From the NCBI GenBank assembly GCA_030685235.1, contig MU839096.1:1-64000 (forward strand): a stretch of DNA of 64,000 bases, read 5' to 3'. Position 1 is the stretch's first letter, and each line of letters starts with the position of its first letter. Made by a program: the position numbers and the translations under genes. The notes beneath the pieces were generated by a model that did no database searches, had not been told where the DNA came from, and saw only the letters and a list, made by a program, of their open reading frames with translations. This document shows positions 47,721 to 57,831 of this stretch, piece by piece. This stretch comes from Copromyces sp. CBS 386.78 (Eukaryota; Ascomycota; Sordariomycetes; Sordariales; Sordariaceae).

Positions 47721-49539
47721 TTATTTAACTATTACTTAATAACTTTAAGCTCCTAAGGTAATATCGGCCGTACCCTAAAATAGGGTAGGGATTCTACCCC
47801 TAACTTTAATTCGATTTTATAATTATAAGATTAATATTCGGGTATTATGTCGGCATCCTTTAAATTAGCGACGTAGGACAAATCTTTATATTCGTTTAAA
47901 AAACGTACTTTTACTTCCTTAAAAATATATTTTAACTTTAACAATTTGTCTATAAATTTTTATACGTCCTCTTTTATAATATTATAAATTTTATTTATTT
48001 CGGTTAGAAGCGTTAGCTTCCGTTCTTCGGGGACTTTATTTTCGAAGTTAAATTCCTCCTCTTTAAAGCTTAAGTTGTAAATCCGGTTAATAAATATTCT
48101 AACTAATTCGCTTAGTTGGAAAGAAATAGTTAATACGTTCTCTTTTACTGCCTTTATCTTATAAATATTAATAAATTTATAGATTTCTATATTCTTAAAG
48201 TAAGGTTTATACGGCTCTCCTCTACTTTATAGGATATCCTTCTATATTTCTTCAAACAAGGCTGGTATTAAAATAACTGCCTTTCTTTCTTTCTATACTT
48301 CTTAAAGCTCCGTTTATATAATTAAACTAACCCTAACGCCTTTTATCTATATATTAAATATAAAAGTCCTAGTATTAATTAATTTAATATCGGACAAATT
48401 TAGTGCCGCTATATTAATTATTAATTTAAAAGGTTAAAAAATCGTACATTTAATTCGGTTAAATCGTTATATTATCTAAATCCTCCGTCTATTAATAATC
48501 TGTACCTTTACTTTAATTTTCTCTAATACTAATTTCCCAATAGGGCCGAAAGGTTCTTTAAACCTTCCTACGTATACTAGAAAAACGGAGGGTTCTATTA
48601 TTATAATTTAACTACCTTTAGGGGCTTCTATTATATTAACTACCTAAGCTAAGAAATATTTATCCTCGTTAAAATCGGAATTACTATCGGATCCGCTCTC
48701 GGCCTCGTTAGGGACGGAAATATCGAATCCGCTTTCAACTCCGCCAAGGATAGAAATATTTCTATTATCCTCTTCCTTAAGAACGGTACTTAGGACCGCC
48801 GCTACCTCCAATAATAAAAGTATATAAATACCTATACAGGCTACATTCCAAGTAATTTTATTAATTACCCAATTAATATTTAAATTATAGAATTATAATT
48901 ATAGTTAGCCTAGAATTACTAGGTAATTTACTACTAAATTGGCTACGAAGAATCTAATAATTTTTCTATAATTACCAATCTACATTATCGTCTTAATATA
49001 TTAATTTACCTATTCTTTAAAATCGCCGTCGGCTAAATATAAGGGTCTAAGCTTCTCTAAAGGTTTAAATTTTAAATAAGCCTTCTCTACGAAAGATCGG
49101 TCGATAAAAGCCTTATTTAAATATTTAAAATCGATTAATAATATACATTCTATTTCTTTATTACGCTAAGGATACTAAAAATACGTAAATAATAAAGTTA
49201 TATTCTACTTATAGAATTCTAAACTACCTAATTTAAACGGCTCTATCTTCCAATAGCCTATTATATAAATATTTAACTTATTTACCCTTATCTCTATCCT
49301 CCTTTATATCCCTACCAAATACCCTTAAATATAATTTAACCCTAAGGTTCTCTATTTCCTTACTAATTAATAGGAATTAAAACTACCGGAATAACTAGAA
49401 CCGCTAGGGCCGGGGCCGGATTAACCGTATCCACTATAGTATAATTCGTAACCGGGGCACCCGTATTAACGTTCTTACAAATCGTAATACTTAAACCAAT
49501 ATAATTAATTTACTTACCCTTATTACTATAATTAATTTA

Positions 49540-51430
49540 ACTCTTATATTCGCAAGCCAAATATTTACCCTTACCGCAATTTATATAAATACTTTTATCG
49601 TAGCGCTCCTATAGAACGTTTTTATAATTTTTTATAAATTTAGCGCGGTCTAAATTTATAGCGTTAGGATTTTTATTATTATCGCCAATACCAAAATTAT
49701 TATTACCTTTATTACTATTCTAAGTATTTTAAATAGTATTATTATATAAGGAAACTCTAGCGTAGGCTTTAGAAATACCCTTAAATAATTCGTACCATCC
49801 TTTAAAATCGTTACGAATAGGTTGGATATAATAATATAAAACCGAATCCGCTAAAGATTTAAAAACCTTCTAATAAAGAAGACGGACCTTAATAATTACA
49901 TTATAACCGTAATAATTAATTAAAATAATAAATTAGGCTTTAAAGTCTTTATAATTAAATTATTTACCGGTTTATTTAAATTATAATAGTAAATTCTCTA
50001 CGACCTATATAATATTACCTTATATATAACGATTATTTAAATATATTAGGAATTCTTCGCCTATTTACTACTTCTAGAAAATAAAATACTAAGGGTTATT
50101 AAAAATCGTCTTCTAGTATTCTATAACGTTAATTTTTACTTCGCTTCCTAAGTAAAATATAATATAAAATAACTTCGCTATTTTATTAGGAAACTTATAG
50201 CTATTAACAATTTAACGACTACGGATTTCCGAATTCTAAGCGCTATAAACGTTATATCGCTTAATCGTATTTATTTTTTTACTTTTAAACCGCTTTAAAT
50301 CCTTATAAAATACCTTACGATAATAATATAATATAGAGGTTAGAGCCATAGCGGAGGGGTAAAGACCGCTAAAACTACTGGGACTACTAGGACTACCGGG
50401 ACTGCTAAAACCGCTAGGACCGCTAGGACCGTTAGGACCGCTAGGACTACTAGGACTACTAAAGCCGTTAGGACCGCTAAGACCGCTAAAATAATTAAAT
50501 CTTCCGCCTCTAAGACCGCCGCCCGCCTCGTTATAATTAAAGCCACTTCCTTTACCTAATCCTCCAAAGCTACTATTACTAAAACTACCGCCTACATTAC
50601 CGAAGCCAAAATTAGTTCCCTTACCCGATCCTTTAAAACTATTAATATTATTCTCTGTAATAATTTTATTTTCTTCTATTAAACGGAGGCGAATTTAAAG
50701 GTTCTTAATCTCCTCCTATATTTAAATAGACTCCTTATTAATAATTTTATTTATAATACGCAAAATATTAAAATCTTCTAATATTTTCTTTAATTCCGCC
50801 TTATATAATTTAGTATTATTATTAATTATTTTATTAAATTTAAAGAAGCCTTAATAATCCTCTTTATTATTTTAAATAGTATTATTAAACTTCTCTTAAA
50901 AATCGGTCTTTTCTTAAATAAAATTAGATACTTTCTAATAGAAAAATATATTTTCGGCGATAATTTAATTATATTATAACTATAGAGACTAAATCTACTA
51001 TACGAACTATTTTTTAGTTTCGTTAAATTAATTAATTTAATTCTTTAATTACTCTTCCGCTACCTTCTACTATTTCTCCTTTCCCTATATTTCGTTAACG
51101 AAGGACTTAGTATCGTTTTTAAATTTAATATAATAGGCCTATTCTTCCTTAACTTACTTATTAAAAACGTTAATCTTTTTATTAAAGTAATAAAATAACT
51201 TTATAACCTCTTTATAATTACGAACCTTATCAGCGAAATTTAAAGAGACTATAAAGCCGGAATTGGGATTACTATTATAGACTTTTAATAATATATTGTA
51301 ACCTTTCAAAAGAAATAAGAATACCGTAGCGAAATCAATTCGGCGTACGTCGTTACCCACTAAATTACCAACTATCTTAACTATACTTAAATAATTAAAT
51401 AACGCTTATTAAAATAAAAATATTTCTACT
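49540..51430 (-). pseudogene. Degraded gag of Gypsy-3 with zinc knuckle and collagen-like tripeptides
   Basis: Read on the minus strand. A zinc-knuckle relic of CX2CX4HX4C type is at about 49600-49550 (INCGKGKYLACEY, with the first Cys, the His and the last Cys changed to Tyr). At about 50480-50340 lies a tripeptide array of the S-G-P kind (AGC GGT CCT and variants), preceded by a Gly-rich stretch (50640-50500). Some Gly codons read AGT (Ser), which fits G-to-A change. Assignment as gag rests on position next to the minus-strand 5' LTR and the knuckle. Confidence 0.65.
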
Positions 51431-51663
51431 ATATTATATAGTACAATATTTGCGCCCTCGTTATTTTAGAAGTTTTAATATTTACTTATCGTTTTTAAGG
51501 TTCGATATTTTAATCGTTAGGGTTCTTAATTCCGTATTAGCGATTATACAATATCGCCTCGAAGTAAAATTCGTAAAAACTAAATTATTATTAATCTTCT
51601 ATTAGGCTTAATTCTTACCAAAATCACTTATTGCGCGTTAATACGAGGTTAAATATAATAAAG

Positions 51664-51907
51664 TATTATAGGGCGCGAGTAAGTACTAAGGTAAAATATT
51701 GATTATTGTACGAAGAACTAGAAGAGGAACTTGTACGCATACGAGAACTATATAGGGCATGGTGTGGAGCCCTGTGACTATGGGTGGCCATGGATCTACA
51801 GGGCGGCACTATGGCTGTGCTGCACTCAGACAGCTGCACTCAGCTGGCTGTACTAATGCAGCACAGCACCCCTATCTATCTACAAGGAGCAGGCAATGCC
51901 TGTGACA
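51664..51907 (-). repeat. Right LTR of Gypsy-3
   Basis: A 244-bp copy of 43743-43986, ending TGTGACA before the GGTAT duplicate. Its few changes from the inferred parent are C-to-T, and TpG sites are kept. Confidence 0.9.
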
Positions 51908-51911
51908 GGTA

Positions 51912-52091
51912 TGTTAGATTAGAGGGTGGATATTTAGGTTTCTAGCTATATTCAATTTGGGTTAGCCCCCTAGCCCCCTAGATTATTGGATTCTGGGGCC
52001 TTCTGGGATATTCCAGCACCCTTTATACCTTTTGGGCGAGTTAGTTATATATACTCTTTAATTAATCAATTCTGTATAGTCACATCTGACA
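51912..52091 (+). repeat. Right LTR of the Copia element
   Basis: A 180-bp copy of 30528-30707, starting TGTTAGATT and ending ATCTGACA, followed by the CGAGA duplicate. Its first base is shared with the GGTAT target of Gypsy-3. Confidence 0.92.
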
Positions 52092-52096
52092 CGAGA

Positions 52097-53517
52097 GGGA
52101 CGATGGGTGGGTCAGGGGCTCAATTCCAAATGGGACACAAATGACTGGAAGCACCCGAGTTGATGAGCTGGGTAACAAACCCGCGTATTGGTAGGACATA
52201 GGGCAGCACCATCCGCCCTTGATGTATGACGACAAGCTTAATTGGCATCTGTCTCATTGATCTGTAACATGCCTAGACCTCTCGAGAAGCAGGCTTGACG
52301 GTAGCTCCCATCTTCCCATCAACCTCTAGTGTACTCAGATCCCGTCTGGAGGACGGCAGGGTCCAGGACCTGCGTATAGGCGGCTTTGCGTACCTAGCCA
52401 GCTCATCTGCAGTTTGAGTTCGTCTCCCAAACACCTGCAAGTTGCCGGGCTGAAAAGAAGATGAAACTCTTCAAGGCGCTTATATATGAGCGTACATATG
52501 TCCATTGAAACCCAACTCGGGTATCTCCTGTCGGAACTGAGAAGAGTGTTGCAGACTGGGATCCGGAAAACAGGATCCCGCCCTTCTATTGCGGCTCTGC
52601 CGTATAAGATCACCCTTTCCTCTCCCACGGATGACAGAAGAGAACTGAATAGAACTTTACAGGAAACAGGCTGACATCAGGTTCGACGAATGGTAAGCAG
52701 GCTTCTCCTGGATCCCGCACCGCCAGCAGGGTGCTGGCAGATGCTGAAAAGGGGCACGGGTCACTCAGGGGTATCTCAAACAAGCAACGGTACCTCTAGA
52801 GGGCGGGCTTGCTCGTTAGGCTCAGGCGAAGCTTGAGAGAAAACCAATACCTTGAGATAGCTTCAAGGATGACGACCACGAATATCGTACCGTTTTTTGG
52901 ACCAGAGTCTGGACTGTTGGGACAACGCATAGGAGCAGGCAAAAAGGGGACTTTGTGTCCAAAGTGACATGTGGGAAGTCAACAGCTCAGGGACTCAGGG
53001 GCAACACACACGTGGCTCGAGCTGCCAACGACACCACGCCAGCTGCTGGCAACTGCAAAGTTCCACTTGCAGCGCCTCTCGGGGGAAATTGGAGCTAGAA
53101 CAACCACCACCCACTTGGTTATCCATGTCGCTCGTGTATCGCTTGATTGAATAGTTCAAGGACAGCTCTCCAATACGAACAACGCCACAGCCATTAAGCG
53201 GTCAATATCAAAGTAGGGACTATTTATATCTAGCTTCTTTCCGGATGCTAATTGACCTACAGGCGTCTCGCATACAGTCGAACACACTAGCGTATAGCGT
53301 TTGCGCCGAGTCAACACCAAGCCAAGCCATCGTGAACCTTGAAGGACATACCCTACCCGAGACGAGGCCAACCATCTCTCGCGACATTGAAGAGGCCAGA
53401 CCCGAACGAACAAACCCGAAACCAGACGCTTCGAAGCAAAACATATCCTTACGCGACATCCACATCTCCACTAAGGCTCGGTTATGATCTGAACTGCGGC
53501 GCATTCTACCTACCAAG
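52097..53517. other. Upstream region of GUP1
   Basis: Unique, GC-balanced DNA. Before the Copia insertion it joined directly to 30522, so the Skt5-like gene and GUP1 formed a divergent pair about 2.4 kb apart. A 7-bp-stem palindrome (GCCAGCAGGGTGCTGGC) lies near 52723. Short ORFs here have no recognisable product. Confidence 0.4.
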
Positions 53518-55496
53518 ATGGGAGGAGGCATCCTCGGCTTCATTCGAAGCATCTACCAGCTAGACACACTCGACACACGATTCACAACACCCTCGACCGT
53601 CCCATACAAACTTGCGGCCGAGACGAAGAAAGATCCAATCGGAGCACAGGAGGGCGGCTTGAGCAAAGGGAAAAGAGCAGAGAGGTCAAAATGGAGCACA
53701 CCTGAGTTCTACCTATACTACCTGGTGTTCTTGGTCGCAGTTCCCTACATGTTCTGGGTTCCATTTGAAGTTTCCAGGGAATCCGATCCACGATACCCAA
53801 AGTTCCAGCGCTATCTGTCAGAAGGATGGATGCTGGGTCGCAAAGTGGATGTATCGGACAGCCAGCTACGAACGATCCGGGGGAATATCCCGCATATCTT
53901 TGGACTACTTGTCATTCAACCGCTCTTGCGCCGAGTTTGGAACCTCTTCAAGCCCACACGGCTTGAATCTGGTGCCTCAGAAACCTCACCCAGAGCTGCG
54001 GAGGCACGGCTGGAGCAACGCATTTCGTTCGATGCCTTCTTTGGTGCCATTCTCCTCACAGTCCTCCATGGAACCAGCGGACTCAAAATCCTTGGTCTTT
54101 TGTGGTTGAATTACCAAGTTGCAACGAGGCTCCCGAGAAAGGTTGTCCCATGGGTGACATGGATCTTCAACCTTTACATTCTGGTGACTATGAAGGTCTA
54201 CGATGGTTACAGATTCAAGACCTTTGTGGACTTGATTCCCTTTGCGCCTGACAGCCTGTTTGATCTTGCTTCCTGGATGGACAACCAACAAGGACTCCTG
54301 AACAGGTGGCACATTCTCTTCAACATTACCATTCTCCGACTGATCAGCTTCAACCTCGATTATGCCTGGATGACGGACAGACAGGGCGGCAGTCCCATTG
54401 AGGTACGCAATCTTACTTACTTTCCATTTGGCCTCCGACTAACGCACCAAAGAAGAAGCAACTAGACCCTGCTAACCTCTCTGAACGCGACCGAGTCGGC
54501 ACTCCAGCGCCCAAGAGCAGCTACTCCTTCCGCAACTACTTTGCCTACTCCATCTACGCTCCCCTATACCTGGCCGGCCCGATCTTGACTTTCAACGACT
54601 ACATCTCGCAATGCCGGTACAAGTCCGCCAGCATTGAGCTCTCGCGCACCGTCAAGTACGGTATCCGGTGCCTGCTCGTACTCCTAGCCATGGAATTCGT
54701 GCTACACTTCAACTACGCCAACGCCATCTCCAACGCGCGACCGGACTGGTCCTCATATACGCCCGCGCAGATTGCCCTGCTCTCTTTCTTTAAGCTGCAC
54801 ATCATCTGGCTCAAGCTTCTCGTTCCCTGGCGCCTCTTCCGCTTCTGGGCTCTGGTCGACGGTATCGACCCGCCCGAGAACATGCTGCGGTGCGTGAGCG
54901 ACAACTACAGCACCCTGTCCTTCTGGCGCTCCTGGCACCGATCCTTTTACCGGTGGACGCTCCGCTACATCTACATCCCGCTGGGCGGGTCCAGCTTTAA
55001 GACGCTCGCCAGCTCGGCCTACTCGGTCGTCACGTACTTGGCTGTGTTCATGTTTGTGGCCATCTGGCACGACGTGGACTTCCAGCTGCTTGTGTGGAGT
55101 TGGCTTATTGTCGCATTTTTCTTGCCCGAGATCGCGGCCGGTTATCTGTTCCCGCGCAGGAAGTGGGAGGGCAGGCCGACGGCGTACAGGATGCTGTGCT
55201 GCGTGGGCGCGGTGGGCAACGTATTGATGATGATCAGCGCCAACGTTGTTGGCTTTGGAGGTGGTGTTGATGCCATGAAGGCTCTCTGGGAGGGTCTGTT
55301 CAGAGGATTATCTGGTACGTCGCTTCGAACTGGGTGCTTGATCTTTCGCTCTTCTCCGATGATCTGCTTTACTAACTTTCCTTTCATAGGCATCTCTTTC
55401 CTCACGGGCTCCTGCATTGCCCTATTTGTGGGCATTCAGGTCATGTTTGAGATCAGACAGTCGGAGCTGAGAAAGGGTATCGATTTGAAGTGCTGA
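53518..55496 (+). CDS. GUP1: Gup1-like membrane-bound O-acyltransferase (MBOAT)
   Basis: Gup1 is an ER multi-span acyltransferase that remodels the lipid part of GPI anchors and affects membrane and wall structure. The model has three exons, 53518-54402, 54453-55314 and 55390-55496, 617 residues; yeast Gup1 is 560. Both introns are GT-AG (50 and 75 nt, branch CTAAC). The N-terminus is cytosolic, followed by many hydrophobic spans from residue 60 on. The MBOAT signature is present: WRSWHRSFYRW with His about 457 and, in a hydrophobic span, AIWHDVDF with the presumed catalytic His about 501. The pair FRNYFAYSIYAPLYLAGP and FWALVDGIDPPENM is typical of Gup1. The start MGGGILGFIRSIYQLDTLDTR agrees with fungal Gup1 N-termini. 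Confidence 0.92.
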
Positions 55497-57831
55497 GTGG
55501 TGTGGTTCACACATTTTATTCTATGTATAAATGCCATAGTTTGCCCATATATGCCATGACTTCAGTAGGATAGACGTGTATAGATGACTTGGTACGTTTC
55601 CATCAGCGGAGTATCAAACAGCGGAATATCAAAAATAGAATTTTGGTCAGCGAAAACCCCAAATGTTTCTATAATTTCCTTCAAGATATTACGACGAGGC
55701 TCTTTCGCTTTGAGGGGCTCTGTGTGGCGTTGACCATTGCAAATGTCATGCCCCGGACTCCCGTCCGTCGTTATTGCGCCTCTCTTGGGAAAGGGGTCCT
55801 CGAGGAGTCGAGGGTCCCCTATCCTGGAGGTTAGGTGACATTCCACAATCCTATTTACAGAGCGCGGCAGTAAGCCCTTTTGGGAAACAGAAAAATTGGA
55901 TCGATGGTGGATGTAACCGCCCTAGGGAACACTGTTCTTTTACAGTTCCATTGCATTGCGGTGACGCGCACCAATCTCATTCTATAGATGTGTACGTACG
56001 TGCTACAGATTGGCGCATATGATGGCGGTAATGAGGCAAACTTACAATGCCCTGGAACGTACAGACAGATACACCATCAGGAAGCGGCTGGTTTACAATG
56101 TTGCAACCCACCTTACACTTGGTATTCCAAATCCACTGCCCGATATCAAAGCAACAAGAAGGCAACGTTGACAGTGAGCGAATGACTGAATTAACGAATG
56201 AGTGAGAATGCAGGGTAAAGTGGAAATGAAAGTATGGCCGAGCAAACGTGGACTTGACCGAGGAATCCTGGTACTCGAGCGAGCGTAAAAAGAAACAGCA
56301 GCAACCGAGCTGCATATTTCTGCGAAGTTGGCTCCTTCTGTACGCGCCGGGAAATGTCGATCCCCAAAGCGGAAAAGAAAACGAACAGGAAGCGGGAATG
56401 ATCAAGAGGCTTGGGGCCCCGATCTGATCTCTTCATGATTCGTAATGTACGTTGGTTCTTTCATGCCCGTCCAACTGGACTGAGATAGCAGGGATAGATA
56501 GGTATTGACATCTGTTGGTTGAAATATTGGGAGGTGAGAGTGGTCACTCACATGCATGTGGAAAAGAATGTCAAAATGTGTTTCTTCAAATGCATCTGTA
56601 GTCCAGGGGCACAGTTGACTGCATCCAATTGCATGTTCCCAGGGCAGCGTCTCTTTTTGCAACATGGATGTTCGCCCAGCTCCAGGGACGCCCAGGGACC
56701 GCGCCAGGAACCGGAGTGCTCGATGGGGCCCGGCCAGATGCTCCATTTCGATAGACCTGGGTTCCCTCCCCTACCGCTGGCTCCCACTGGCTTGCCCTCC
56801 GCTCTCATTCGACGCCGGCTCACCTGAGCTTCATTTTATTTTCCCCAGCTTTTCGGCTTCCAAATGTTTGCCGGTGTCTAGGCGAGGACAGTCCCAGGCG
56901 CCATGGAGTCGTCAGCTCTCAGGTAGTGTGCTATGAATTTCTCGCTTCCAAGCGAACTCGACCTGTCTTTGTTCTCCTTTTCACCAACAAACTCGCGGTT
57001 GAACTGTCTGTCCATGCCCGGACGTGACCTGTGAAGCGCTTCTTTCTTTTGCCGCCTCCGTTCCGCATTTTCACTTACATACCTTACCTTACATCGGATG
57101 GCCACTTGACCGCCGTGTGTCCCACCCACAACTGCCAACGACGCCGTAAAGACCGACCACTGCACTACCCGGAAGGACCGTCGTGATTTACACATCTGCC
57201 GATCAGAACCCTCCCGATTCCCACCCTGATAGTCCTGATAGTCCTGATAATCCAGCTCCCGCCGTCTATCACCAGCACCAGGACAACCCTGGGCATTTCT
57301 TACCTTACACTACCATCACAGTAGGTACCGCATCACCGTTCAACAACATTCGAGCCCAGACACACGGTTCCGCCGGTTCGACATCGCGATTGACGGGAAG
57401 GCGTTCAATCCGAAATTCAGGTCCCCCCAGTTCTTTCCACTACCGACCCGTCCTGTCCGTCTGACAGCTGCACCTGTCTCACTGGAGGAGGGTCCTGAGC
57501 TCGCTGAGATTGCGGGTACCTGCAGCACTGAGTGCATCCACACTGCAGTGGGCGATTAGGTTGCCAGCGCCGGCTCGGTGCACTGGCTTCGTTGTCTGGT
57601 AGATCCGCTACCAAAATCGGCCATTCCCTTGAACGGCGGAACCTCGACCGTAACACGCCGTCGTCCACACCTCCACGCGTTCATCCCACAACCTGCCGTC
57701 GCTGCCGATCGCCCCCGTAAGGAGGGAAACCAAACGAGGACCCCGCCGCCCGCGAGGCATCCATGGGAAGCTAGCACCTCAGGCTCCTCATCGGTGCTAT
57801 TTTGGATTGCCCATCTCAAGTTTAAACTGTA
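55497..57831. other. Long intergenic region
   Basis: 2.3 kb of GC-balanced, unique DNA. Both strands hold many short ORFs without coding character. The last 600 bp are rich in CCC and CAC runs, as in long fungal leaders, and probably hold the 5' leader of the next gene. A short triplicate of the type CCTGATAGT is seen near 57226. I see no gene here that I could defend. Confidence 0.4.

Larger units (their letters stand above)
43743..51907 (-). mobile_element. Ty3/Gypsy LTR retrotransposon in reverse orientation (Gypsy-3), RIP-inactivated
   Basis: Two 244-bp LTRs (43743-43986 and 51664-51907) are flanked by an exact 5-bp duplication GGTAT at 43738-43742 and 51908-51912. Just inside the left LTR is TACCCCCC, a polypurine tract read on the minus strand, and all pol landmarks are on the minus strand. 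The insertion fell exactly at the junction of the Copia polypurine tract and its 3' LTR. Coding frames are destroyed by TAA/TAG. Confidence 0.92.
30528..52091 (+). mobile_element. Ty1/Copia LTR retrotransposon, expanded to 21.6 kb by nested insertions
   Basis: The two 180-bp LTRs (30528-30707 and 51912-52091) are flanked by an exact 5-bp target duplication CGAGA at 30523-30527 and 52092-52096. So this is one insertion into the region between the Skt5-like and GUP1 genes. Subtracting the nested 685-bp TIR element, Gypsy-2 and Gypsy-3 leaves about 5.5 kb, a normal Copia length. The 3' part (40782-43742) encodes a Copia-type integrase tail, reverse transcriptase and RNase H, and ends at a polypurine tract (AAGTAAGGGGG) directly before the 3' LTR. 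The frames are destroyed by RIP. Confidence 0.92.

Noticed and set aside
50340..50546. Minus-strand ORF of Leu/Val/Ala repeats as a membrane protein
   Set aside because: It is the shifted frame of a tandem repeat in the dead Gypsy-3 gag; the S-G-P frame fits the element better.
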